64,000 nt of DNA, taken from NCBI GenBank assembly GCA_031769625.1, contig JAUIMM010000115.1, forward strand, positions 13,872,501 through 13,936,500, in the 5' to 3' direction. Below the pieces are notes generated by a model. It was not told the DNA's origin. It did no database searches and saw nothing but the letters and a program-made list of their open reading frames with translations. Below are positions 48,346 through 58,939 of this stretch, piece after piece. The translations under genes were made by a program, and so were the position numbers. Within the stretch, counting starts at the first letter, position 1, and each line of letters opens with the position of its first letter. Source of the stretch: Taudactylus pleione. Its lineage: Eukaryota; Chordata; Amphibia; Anura; Myobatrachidae.

Positions 48346-48757
48346 TGGGAAGTTTCCATTTTCTCCAAAATTGATCCCAGGGGCGCATACAACCTCATTT
48401 GCATCAGAGAAGGAGATGAGTGGAAGATAGCTTTCAACACTCATTCAGGTCATTTCGAGTACCTTGGTCTCTCTTAAGCCCCAGCCGTCTTTCAAGATTT
48501 TATCAATGAGGTTTTAAGGGATTTCCTTGGAGTCTTTGCAGTGGTCTACTTGGATGATATCCTCATCTATTCCAAATCCTTTGAGGAACATTGTCGGCAT
48601 GTGAGGCAGGTTTTACAGAGACTTTTAGATAACAACCTCTAAACCAAGCTGCAGAAGTGCGAGTTTGAGGTAAAAGAGGTATCCTTCCTAGGTTACATAA
48701 TTCCCTTGCAAGGCTTCTCCATGGATCCTGGCAAGGTGAAGGCTATCTTGGATTGGG
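48346..48757 (+). pseudogene. Gypsy B reverse transcriptase fragment
   Basis: The frame gives [31 protein letters not shown], a stop, then [16 protein letters not shown] with the catalytic YLDD, and FLGYIIPLQGFSMDPGKV. It contains at least two stops. It is cut at ILDW, where minus-strand integrase sequence begins. Confidence 0.88.
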
Positions 48758-50377
48758 CCATTTTAGTGAAACGGTCCACCACAACCCAGATAACTGTATA
48801 ACCTTTGGATTTGGGAAGGTCTATAATAAAGTCCATCAAAAGGTGGGACCAAGGTCTGACAGAAATTGACAAAGGATGAAGCAAACCTGCAGGAGCTTGT
48901 CATGGAGTCCCATGTTGTACACACTTGGGACAAGATTGTATGAAATCTTGAACATCTTTCCTCATGGCAGGCCCCCAATAGTTGCGTTGAAGAAAAAAAT
49001 AAGTCTTAAGGACACCTGAGTGATCAGAAAAAAGAGAATCATGTGCACAGGATAATTACTTGTTTCATAACTCTGGTGCAACAAAGGTTTAACCTCAGGG
49101 AGGACTTGGAGATGTAGTGGTAGTGGCGAAAGCCAGAGGATTGATGATTGGATACTTCTGCATAGATGTTTGTTCATCCTCTTCTGACATAGATCTTGAA
49201 AGGTCATCAGCTTTACAATTCAAGGAACCAGGACGATCCTTGAGAATAAAATCAAAATGGGACGTGGATTGAGGCAATGAGCGGAGTTCAAGTATAGAAG
49301 ATTCTTGTGATTGGTGTAAATTGTTATACAGTAGGATGTTTTGCACCTTCTAGCAAATATCTTGATTCCTCTAGGGCAAGCTTGATGGCTAATAGCTCCC
49401 GATCCCAAATAGTGTAGTTTTTCTCAGCCGGAGAAAATCTGTGGGAAAAAAAACCACAGGACAAGAGTTTCCCATCAGAAGAGATCTGCAATTGCTCCCA
49501 CTCCATGAACTGATGCATCAACCTCCAGTACGAATGGTTTTTCAAGATCGGGTTGCAAAAGAATAGGTGCTGAAGAAAAGGCTTGCTTAAGGATATGATA
49601 AGCAGAGAGGGCTTCTGGAGACCAATCAGCTAGATTAGCTCCCTTTCTGGTCATAGCCGTGATGGGTGCTACGATGGTGAAAAAAGATTGATGAATTTTC
49701 TGTAATAATTTGCGAAGCCCAGAAATCTTTGGATAGCTTTCAAAGATGTTGGTAGAATCCACTCCTGAATGGCCTTGAGTTTTTCAGGATCTATGTGTAT
49801 TTCTGATCACATATCCAAGAAAAGAAATAGTTGGAACTTCAAAGATACATTTAGAAATTTTTCCGTAGAGTTGGTTAACACATAGTTGGGACAAGACTTC
49901 TTTGACATGTTGCCGATGATTGTTGAGATCAAGTGTGACATCTTATATCAATACGTTATCATCCAGGTAAATGATGACGTATTGATATAAGATGTCACAC
50001 AAAATATTTAGTTCACAAATTCTTGGAACACTGCTGGGGTATTACACAGGCCGAAGGGCATTACAAGATATTCGTAATGCCCGTCACGGGTGTTGAAAGC
50101 TGTTTTCCATTCGTCCCCTCTTCTAATTCTGATTAAGTTATAGGCACCTCTCAGGTCTAGTTTGGTGAAGATGTTTGCACCTCTAACTCTATCAAAGAGC
50201 TCGGTAATTAGAGGCAATGGATACTTGTTCTTGATAGTTAAATCATTTAGACCCCAGTAGTCTATACAGGGAGGGAGCCCACCGTCTTTTTTTTTTTTAG
50301 GAAAAAGAAGTCCGCACCAGCATGGGATGAAGAGGGTAAAATGATCCTGTTCAGAATTCATCAGGTCTGTGCAAACT
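48758..50377 (-). pseudogene. Gypsy C pol fragment (integrase start, RNase H, reverse transcriptase)
   Basis: The minus strand encodes, from right to left, reverse transcriptase ([36 protein letters not shown] and [17 protein letters not shown]; 50008-50360), an RNase H region ([11 protein letters not shown] near 49510, [23 protein letters not shown] near 49430, KADDLSRS near 49205), and the beginning of integrase, ending in VIWVVVDRFTKMA at 48758. Multiple frame breaks are present. Gag, protease and the rest of integrase are missing. Confidence 0.88.
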
Positions 50378-50549
50378 GTCACGACTCTAGGGAAACTGGC
50401 CTCCTGTGATGGAACAGGCTTTGCTGGTTGAGATACCGGCAGCACAAACAGAGGAGTTCTGAGATAAGTCTTCCACATAGGATGGCACAGTTATTAAAAT
50501 GGAACACAGGAACAATAGATGAAGGCAGACTGTGTTGAAGCAGGAACTA

Positions 50550-52178
50550 CAGTCAGGTCCATAAATATTGGGACATTGACAGAATTTTCAGATTTTGGCC
50601 TCTATTCACCACCACAATGGTTTTGAAATGAAAAAACAAGATGTGCTTTAACTGCAGACTTTCAGATTTAATTTGAGGGTAAATACATCCAAATCGGGTG
50701 AACGGTGTAGGAATTATAACAGTTTCAATATGGGCCTCCCACTTTTTAAGGGACCAAAAGTAATGGGACTATCAACTCAAAAGCTATTTCATGGACAGGT
50801 GTGACCTATTTTCTCATTATTTCATTATCAATTAAGCAGGTAAAAGGTCTGGAGTTGATTCTAGGTGTGACATTTGCATTTGGAATCAGTTGCTATCAAC
50901 TCTCAATATGAGATCCAAAGAGCTGTCACTATCAGTGAAGCAAGCCATCATTAGGCTGAAAAATCAAAACAAACCCATCAGAGAGATAGCAGAAAAAATT
51001 AGGTGTGGCCAAATCAACTGTTTGGAACATTCTTAAAAAGAAAGAATGCACCAAAGAGCTCAGCAACACCAAAAGACCCGGAAGACCACGGAAAACAACT
51101 GTGGTGGATGACAAAAGAATTATTTCCCTGGTGAAGAAAAACCCCTTCACAACAGTTGGCCAAATCAAGAACACTCTCCAGGAGGTAAGTGTATATGTGT
51201 CAAAGTCAACAATCAAGAGTAGACTTCACAAGAGTGAATATAGAGGGTTCACCACAAGATGCAAACCATTGGTGAGCCACAAAAACAGGAAGACCAGATT
51301 AGAGTTTGCCAAACATGTAAAAAAGCCATTACAGTTCTGGAACAACATCCAATTGGACAGATGAGACAAATATCAACTTGTACCAGAGTGATGGGAAGAG
51401 AAGAGAAGGAAAGGAACTGCTCATGATCCTCATCAGTGAAGCATGGTGGTGGTAGTGTCATGGCGTGGGAATGTATGGCTGCCAATGGAACTGGTTCCCT
51501 TGTATTTATTGATGATGTGACTGCTGACAAAAGCAGCAGAATGAATTCTGAAGTGTTTCGGGCTATATTATATGCTCATATTCAGTCAAATACTTCAGAA
51601 CTCATTGGACGGCGCTTCACAGTGCAGATGGACAATGACCCGAAGCATACTGCATAAGCAACCAAGGAGTTTTTTAAGGCTTAAAAGTGGAATGTTATGC
51701 AATGGCCAAGTCAATCCTCTGACCTGAATCCGATTGAGCATGCATTTCACTTGATGAAGACAAAACTGAAGAGAAAATGCCCCAAGAACAAGCAGGAACT
51801 GAAGACATTTGCAGTAGAGGCCTGGCAGAGCATCACCAGGTATGAAACCCAGCATCTGGTGATGTCTATGCGTTCCAGACTTCAGGCTGTAATTGCCTGC
51901 AAAGGATTTGCAACAAAGTATTAAAAAGTGAAAGTTAGATTTAGGATTGTTTAGTTTGTCCCATTACTTTTGGCCCCTTAAAAAGTGGGAGGCACATATA
52001 GAAACCGTTGTAATTTCTACACCATTCACCTGATTTGGATATAATTACCCTCAAATTAAATCTGAAAGTCTGCAGTTAAATCACATCTTGTTTGTTTCAT
52101 TTCAAAGCCATTGTGGTGGTGAATAGAGGCCAAAATATGAAAATTCTGTCAATGTCCCAATATTTATGGACCTGACTG
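50550..52178 (+). mobile_element. Tc1/mariner-type transposon
   Basis: Long inverted repeats of about 200 bp start CAGTCAGGTCCATAAATATTGGGACATTGACA at the left and end with the complement at the right. TA flanks both ends (50548-50549 and 52179-52180). The size of 1,629 bp is normal for the family. Similar elements are common in fish and frogs. Confidence 0.95.
50908..51924 (+). pseudogene. Tc1-type transposase, broken
   Basis: The frame starts at ATG 50908 (MRSKELSLSVKQAIIRL), then needs a frame change in the A-run near 50996 to reach AKSTVWNILKK and the GRPRKT hook. The catalytic motifs are WTDET (near 51358, again after a frame change), DNDPKHTA (near 51640) and DLNPIEHAFHL (near 51735), giving a DD34E-type triad. 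A TAA directly after PKHTA stops the protein. The C-terminus ends at 51924. All three acidic residues survive, but the gene has two frame changes and one stop. Confidence 0.92.
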
Positions 52179-53101
52179 TATATACGCATTGATCAGGATA
52201 AAGTATGGTACTTTATAGGATTTAGTTGTCAGCAGAAGACTTCGGTACAGATGTTTAAAACTAAAACTCAGAGGTGAACAGCAGGAGTTCGTAGTCAGGG
52301 GTACTGAGGAAATTCAGCTAAACAAATGCAGGAAACCTTGCTCTGTAATTGAGTAGATTGCTGTACAGTAAACACAGAAGACTTCACACTGTGATGCTGG
52401 GTTGACCCTAAGTAACTGAGACAGAATCAATAAATAAACAAAAAAATACTGAACTATGGCCCTCATTCAGACCCGGACGCAAGTGGCCGTTCGTACGTTC
52501 GGCGTACGTAAAAAATTTGTAAATTCAAGCACTCGCTTGTATTTTCGACGCAGCCAAACATCCTCCCCAAACTCTACCGACCCCTCCTCTAACTAACGAG
52601 CGTGCCAAATAGCGAGCGTACATCCCCGAAATGGCTTGAAGGGAACGCACGCACAAGTACAAACCGGAAGTGGGACTGTCAGATTTCGATTAACTGCTCG
52701 CTTATTCTGCCTACCTCCCTCAATCGTATCATGCCAATCCATATATCAATTAGCTTAATTGGTTTTTTATTTTTTTTTCACAATGCAATAAACTTTAATC
52801 TTGTGCGTGTTTGTGTTTACCCACAGAATACGTACGGCTTAAACATTCGCTTTTATTTGTCAAAATACATGTTAGAGCCAATTAAACAATTGTTTTATTT
52901 GTTTTTAACCACGCATATTTTCCGTGGTTCATTTCTTTATTTAAATTTGCTTACGCATGTCACTGCATCAAGCCTATCATAACTCTCAAGAGATTTCTGG
53001 CCCTGTCGAACACATGACTCATACACTAACCAATAGAATTGGTCCTGTTAATTACCCAAATACATTAGCCAATCAAAATTAATTTCGGGTCTTTATTAAA
53101 A

Positions 53102-54446
53102 ATGATTTTTAACAAATACACCATTGCCATCATGAGAGCCTCGGCATTCACCAGGCGCGAGCTGCTGGTGTTAACCGAGGTGATGGATAGGCGGATCACC
53201 AGCCAGCCTCCACCCATCACAAATCGCGAGAAGCGCTCCGCATATGCGGAGGTACGTGGCCGCCTGCGTTCCTTCGGCTCACGCCGCCAGATCGGCCAGC
53301 TGGAGCGCAGGTGGTCGGTTTATATTTGTGGCCCTAACTGCATGTGCATGTTTTCATGTATGTCCTATGTATTCATTGTACTCATATCTGCATGGCCATG
53401 TTTTCATGTATGTCCTATTTATTAATTGAACTCATATCTGCATGGCCATGTTTTCATGTATGTCCTATGTATTCATTGAACTCATATCTGCATGGCCATG
53501 TTTTCATGTATGTCCTATTTATTCATTGAACTCATATCTGCATGGCCATGTTTTCATGTATGTCCTATTTATTCATTGAACTCATATCTGCATGGCCATG
53601 TTTTCATGTATGTCCTATTTATTCATTGAACTCATATCTGCATGGCCATGTTTTCAGATTTGTGTTGTCATAAGTTAGTGTTTTACTCGGTTTTTGTTGA
53701 AACTAACCACAATTTGTTTCACATCTTTTAGGGGCACAGCGAAGACTACGGCGTCATCGCCATCCAAGACGGCGCTCTCGCCCACTCTCTCAACCCCAAG
53801 CCAACCCTCCACAACCCCAAATTCCCCAATTTCCCATTCCTCCCCAGCCTGCCCAGACCCTGTGGAGGGGCTCCTTCCCCTCCATCCCAATTCCCCCTCT
53901 CCTCCAACGACCCCTCTTCTAACTACCCCCTCCCCGGAATCCCAAATCACCCCGCCAAGATCTTTGGGGAATGGAGGCACCTCCGAGGAGGACGAGGGAG
54001 TGGCTTCAGGAGCGGCCGTTATTTTGAACGGTATGTTTTGTTTTTTGTTTTTTTTTCGCCACAAACTGTTTGGATGTAATCATGTGTCGTTCCCTTTTTT
54101 TGAGTTTTTTTGCCGACTTTTTGGGAGTTTTCGGGTTGTCTTTACCTGTTACTGCTGATTTCACCATACACATATCACACCTGTCTGAATCTGATTTTTG
54201 GACTTGTAATTTTGGGGTGTAATTCTGCTTTAGGCCACAATATTTTAATTTTTGGTTAGCTTGGTTTGGCTTGTTTTTTAATGTGGTTTCATTATTGATG
54301 TATTAATCCCCACACTTTTCGAACCCACAGAGGAACAGAGGCGTATGGCTGAATTAGCCGGCTGTGTGGGCCGTATGCGGGAACACGTCATCGGGCTGCT
54401 GGTGGTCCTTGACCATATGTCGGTCCTCCTTAGGAACCAGTTTTAG
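53102..54446 (+). CDS. Harbinger MYB/SANT-like DNA-binding protein, predicted three exons
   Basis: The predicted exons are 53102-53310, 53732-54030 and 54331-54446. The junctions are CAG/GTGGTC to TTTTAG/GGGCAC and GAACG/GTATGT to CCCACAG/AGGAAC, and both keep the frame, giving 207 codons and a stop. Exon 1 encodes a MYB/SANT-like segment (FTRRELLVLTEVMD then EKRSAYAEVRGRLRSFGSRR). Exon 2 is a serine-, threonine- and proline-rich linker ending in an acidic patch (TSEEDEG). Exon 3 is a short helical tail (EEQRRMAELAGCVGRM). In this family the MYB-like protein helps bring the nuclease to the nucleus and to the DNA ends. No stop interrupts the model. An alternative start is the ATG at 53132. The splice sites are my prediction. 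Confidence 0.7.
53343..53656. repeat. 50-bp tandem repeat in the first intron
   Basis: The unit CTGCATGGCCATGTTTTCATGTATG plus 25 further bases repeats about six times at exactly 50-bp spacing, inside the predicted intron 53311-53731. Confidence 0.92.
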
Positions 54447-55266
54447 TTTTTTTTTTTGTCAAAATATAAATAAATTAATATTTTAAACTTAACATTCTTT
54501 CTCATTCCTTGTTTCAAAATGAGAGATTGTTTACACTGACATAAGTAGACTCTTTCAGCAAGGATTTGCAATTATTGTCACTAAGATTGTGTGTTGTATT
54601 TTTTAGGAAAACAGGCACAAGAAACACCTAACAGTAACAATCTGATTTCCCTTTTTCGGTTTTGCCAAAATTTTATATTACTACATTTTACATGTTCCTA
54701 TTTGGGGGGCAAGCTGCTTAGGCCGATATTACGAAGCCAACTAATTGTACAGGATTCCTTTGGGTGTTGGTTTTGCCCCAGAAAACATCTTACATTTTAG
54801 CTCAACTTGCGTCATTACTGGATTACCCCTAAGGCAAATGTAACGTGTGTGAACCTGGTTACACTTGCTTGTAATGGGCAAAAAAAGGAACAAAATTACA
54901 CTCTCCAGACATTTATTCACAACATAACTAAAATAACAAAGTGGTCACTCACAAACAAAGCACACAGTGATAATCATAAATACAACACATACAAAAAATT
55001 TCTAAATATCACACAAAAAAACAAGAACTGGTTGACGAAGGACCATGCCAACATGATTCCACAAATGTGGCGTGGCAATATGGGTTACATAATATATTTC
55101 CAAAGTTTCCACATGAAGGTTTTTTAAGGGTAGCAGGAAGTAGTCATCATTGGAGTCCCAAAGATTATGAAAACAAACAGAAGATTGAGAAAAAACAAAA
55201 AAATAATTAGATGTTCTCAAACAAACCATACCACATTGGGTCTAAACACTGTTGTTTTGACAATAA
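54447..55266. other. Spacer between the two Harbinger genes
   Basis: AT-rich. It contains AATAAA near 54470, suitable for ending the MYB-like transcript, and no coding signal. Confidence 0.6.
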
Positions 55267-56012
55267 TTACCTAAAATATCTGGCCACCACATCATCGCGT
55301 ATGGCCCCCCCACATACTGACCTCCGACCAACCTCGGGGGGGCCATCCTCAGGTAAGGCATCCTCTGGCTGCATTGGGACACCACTCCTTATGGCGATGT
55401 AGTGAAATATCCCACACAGGACCACAATTTTCGAAACCATATCCGGCAAATACATGAGCTCGCCACCAGAGCGGTGGAGGCATCTGAATCGGCCTTTTAA
55501 AAGGCCGATACAGCGCTCCACCACTTGCCTGGTGGCTGTAAGTGCGGCATTAAAATTACTTTGTGGCCCTGGTGTGGGAGCCAAATAAGGAGTGAGCAGC
55601 CAGGGCGTGCAAGGGTAGCCACTGTCTCCCGTGAAAAAGAAGTGACAACATCAGGATCACTGTGTATCAAGCTTAACATTGTTATGTACTAAAGGTCTCC
55701 ACTTACCCAGAAGCCACGCATCACCAGCTTGTAGGTTGTTTAATTTGTGCCATATCCCTGATTGCCGGATGACGAATGAGTCATGTGCACTTCCGGGTAA
55801 TTTTGCATTCAGGGACAGGATCTGGAGGGAGGCAACACATACCACCATTACATTCAGGGAGTGATAGTGTTTCCGGTTGCGAAATATGGCCTCCAGCCGT
55901 GCTGGAGGCTCAAGTGGTATGTGAGTACTATCCACAACCCCTATGATGTGTGGGAAGCCAGCTATTTGGTAAAAATTGGCCTTGGCCACACTAAGGGCAC
56001 CCATATCCAAAG
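55267..56012 (-). pseudogene. HARBI1-type nuclease, C-terminal two thirds
   Basis: The DDE nuclease fold is clear. GVVDSTHIPL (first D, near 55930) and NRKHYHSLNVMVVC lead to PGSAHDSFV (second D, near 55785). A probable intron begins at GGGTAAGTGG (about 55710). After it come GDSGYPCTPWLLTPYLAP (near 55630) and ATRQVVERCIGLLKGRF with the third acid E (near 55515). The gene ends YFR and TAA at 55267. The intron acceptor (TTTTTCACGGGAG) does not restore GDSG cleanly, so it may be damaged. The N-terminal part is separated by hAT copy 2, which disables this copy. Confidence 0.85.
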
Positions 56013-56647
56013 TATGGGTGTGCACCGGCCACTTTTCGTGTTTTGTGTTTTGGTTTTGGATCTGGATCTTTCTTCGTGTTTTGGATCTGGATTGGTTTTG
56101 CCAAAACCACCCTTCCGTGTTTTGGGTTCTGGGCTTTGTGTTTTGGATCTGTATTTTTTTTTAAAAAAGCATAAAAACAGCTAAAATCACAGAATTTGAA
56201 GGTTTTTCTGCTCCTATGCTATTATTAACCTCAATAACCTTAATTACCACTCATTTCCAGTCTATTCTGAACACCTCACACCTCACAATAGTGTTTTTAT
56301 GTCCAAAAGGTTGCACCGAGGTAGCTGGATGACTATGCTAAGCGACACGAGTGGGCGGCACAAACACGTGACCCATCTAGGCGTGATACTGCAGTGGCAG
56401 ACAGGATGGCAGTTTGAAAAACTAGGCCCCAAACTGTACATAATGCAAAGAAAAAAAAGAGGTGCAAGATGGAATTGTCCTTGGGCCCTCCCACCCACCC
56501 TTATGTTGTATAAACAGGACATGCACACTTTAAGAAACCAATCATTTCAGCGCCAGGGTCTGCCACACAACTGTGGCTGAAATGATTGGTTCGTTTGGGC
56601 CCCCACAAAACAAGCTGGCAATTAATCTGTCCCTGCACAAACTGGCT

Positions 56648-57055
56648 CTACGGAGGCAAGATGTCGTCCTCATCCTCCTCATCCACCGATTCCTCACCCC
56701 CTTCAGTGTTGTGTACATCCTCATCCTCACAGAGTATTAATTCATCCCTGCTGGAATCCACAACCACAGGTCCCTCTGTACGTTCTGGAGGCTGGTCTCC
56801 CTGGAAGAGTTGATAATTCATTTTATGAAAATCATCTTCTCCACATTTTGTGGAACCAACCTCCTACGCCTTTCGCTGATAAGGTTCCCGGCTGCACTAA
56901 ACACTCTTTCGGAGTACACACTGGAGGGGGGGCAACTCAGATAAAATAGAGCCAGTTTGTACAGGGACCTCCAAATTGCTTCTTTTTCCTGCCAGTACAG
57001 GTACGGACTGTCTGACATGTCTACTTGGATGCTGTCACCGATGTAATCCTTTAAC
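56648..57055 (-). pseudogene. hAT copy 2 transposase, C-terminal fragment
   Basis: Contains DYIGDSIQVDMSDSPYLYWQ and the dimerisation segment YSERVFSAAGNLISERRRRL, then a one-base frame change near 56823 before the acidic tail. The fragment begins abruptly at the 139-bp array. Confidence 0.9.
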
Positions 57056-58590
57056 AGACAGACGCACGCTTGTCGCTGCTGCTTTAAGGATGCACGTGCG
57101 GCTACATCGCACACAAGTCACAAACACATAAAAAAAATAGTTTTTTATTTTTTGGAGCACTTTGAGGGTTACACCACCCTTTAACAGACAGATGCACGCA
57201 TGTCGCTGCTGCTTTGAGGAAGCAAGTGCGGCTACAGCCCACACAATTCACAAAGACAGAAAAAAAAAGAAGAATATTTTTATTGTTTGTGGAGCACACT
57301 TTGAGGGTTACACCACCCTTTAACAGACAGACGCATGCTTGTCGCTGCTGCTTTGAGGACAGTTTCATATGCAGTGACAGTAGGCTTGTCAGAAATTGTT
57401 GGCACGTCCTTCAGTCCGCACCAGATGTCCAAACCAGCCCTTGACTTATGACACAGGCGCACGCTTGGCGCTACTACAGTGTTGATTCACGTGCGGCTAC
57501 ATCGCACACAAGTCACAAACACATTAAAAAAATAGTTTTTTATTTTTTGGAGCACTTTGAGTGTTACACCACCCTTTAACAGACAGACGCACGCTTGTCG
57601 CTGCTGCTTTAAGGATGCAGGTGCGGCTACAGCCCACACATTTCACAAAGACAGAAAAAAAAATAGGAATTGTTTTATTGTTTGTGGAGCGCACTTTGAG
57701 GGTTACACCACCCTTTAACAGACAGACGCACGCTTGTCGCTGCTGCTTTAAGGATGCAGGTGCAGCTACAGCCCACACATTTCACAAAGACAGAAAAAAA
57801 AATAGGAATTTTTTTATTGTTTGTGGAGCGCGCTTTGAGGGTTACACAAACCTTTAACAGACAGATGCACGCTTGTCGCTGCTGCTTTAAGGATGCAGGT
57901 GCGGCTACAGCCCACACATTTCACAAAGACAGAAAAAAAAATAGGAATTGTTTTATTGTTTGTGGAGCGCACTTTGAGGGTTACACCACCCTTTAACAGA
58001 CAGATGCACGCTTGTCGCTGCTGCTTTAAGGATGCAGGTGCGGCTACAGCCCACACATTTCACAAAGACAGAAAAAAAAATAGGAATTTTTTTATTGTTT
58101 GTGGAGCGCACTTTGAGGGTTACACCACCCTTTAACAGACAGACGCACGCTTGTCACTGCTGCTTTAAGGATGCAGGTGCGGCTACAGCCCACACATTTC
58201 ACAAAGACAGAAAAAAAAATAAGATTTTTTTTATTGTTCGTGAAGCGCACTTTGAGGGTTACACCACCCTTTAACAGACAGATGCACGCTTGTCACTGCT
58301 GCTTTAAGGATGCAGGTGCGGCTACAGCCCACACATTTCACAAAGACAGAAAAAAAAATAGGAATTGTTTTATTGTTTGTGGAGCACACTTTGAGGGTTA
58401 CACCACCCTTTAACAGACAGACGCACACTTGTCGCTGCTGCTTTAAGGATGCAGGTGGGGCTACAGCCCACACATTTCACAAAGACAAAAAAAAAATAGG
58501 AATTGTTTTATTGTTTGTGGAGCGCACTTTGAGGGTTACACCACCCTTTAACAGACAGACGCATGCTTGTCGTTGCTGCTTTGAGGATGC
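57055..58590. repeat. 139-bp tandem array replacing the transposase core
   Basis: Units with GATGCAGGTGCGGCTACAGCCCACACA recur at exactly 139-bp spacing from about 57615 to 58449, with less regular units at the left. The unit is a shortened relative of the 160-bp unit (it shares ACACCACCCTTTAAC and GCACGCTTG). A 70-bp piece of transposase coding DNA (57360-57432, matching 25798-25870) is trapped in the array. Confidence 0.93.
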
Positions 58591-58922
58591 AGGTGGAATC
58601 TAGACGGGATTTGGAACCGGGGACACACTACCTCCATCAATTGTCTAAATCCCACTGCACTAATGGCGGATACCGGACGCACGTCTAACACCAACATAGC
58701 AGTCAAGGCCTCAGTTATAAGTTTTGCTTCAGGATGACTGCTGTCGTACTTCATCCTCATCGCTAGGGACTGTTGGAGGGTCAATTGTTTAGTAAAAGTA
58801 GTGGTGTTCCTACTTCCTCTCTGGGATGATGAACAACTCCCAGCAGCAGCAACAGCACTAGGAGGAAGTGGTTCTTGATCTTTCCCTATTTTATTTTTAT
58901 CAGAGAAAGTTTGGTCCTCCAT
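58590..58922 (-). pseudogene. hAT copy 2 transposase, N-terminal fragment
   Basis: Starts MEDQTFSDKNKIGKDQEPL like copy 1, then jumps, at a CAGCAGC/CAGCACT junction near 58850, to the region after the BED finger (SSSQRGSRNTTTFTKQL) and runs to PRFQIPSRFH. The BED finger is deleted. The fragment ends at the 139-bp array. Confidence 0.88.
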
Positions 58923-58939
58923 TTATGTTATATTGATAT

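Larger units (their letters stand above)
50378..52454. mobile_element. LTR-like DNA that received a Tc1 element
   Basis: From 50378 the sequence starts TGTCACGACTC, resembling Gypsy LTR starts, and it continues on both sides of the Tc1 insertion. Its far end would lie beyond the Harbinger element. No gene other than the Tc1 relic is seen. Confidence 0.4.
52458..56012. mobile_element. PIF/Harbinger transposon carrying both genes, cut by hAT copy 2
   Basis: The left end is GGCCCTCATTCAGACCC with TAT outside it (52455-52457). It carries a MYB-like gene on the plus strand and a HARBI1-type nuclease gene on the minus strand, the standard two-gene arrangement. hAT copy 2 starts at 56013 inside the nuclease gene, so the nuclease N-terminus and the right end lie beyond the window. 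The terminal sequence is the one found on the MITEs of this window. Confidence 0.9.

Noticed and set aside
53694..54158. Exon 2 of the MYB-like gene read as a separate proline-rich protein
   Set aside because: Splice signals on both sides join it in frame to the MYB segment and the C-terminal tail, which explains it better.
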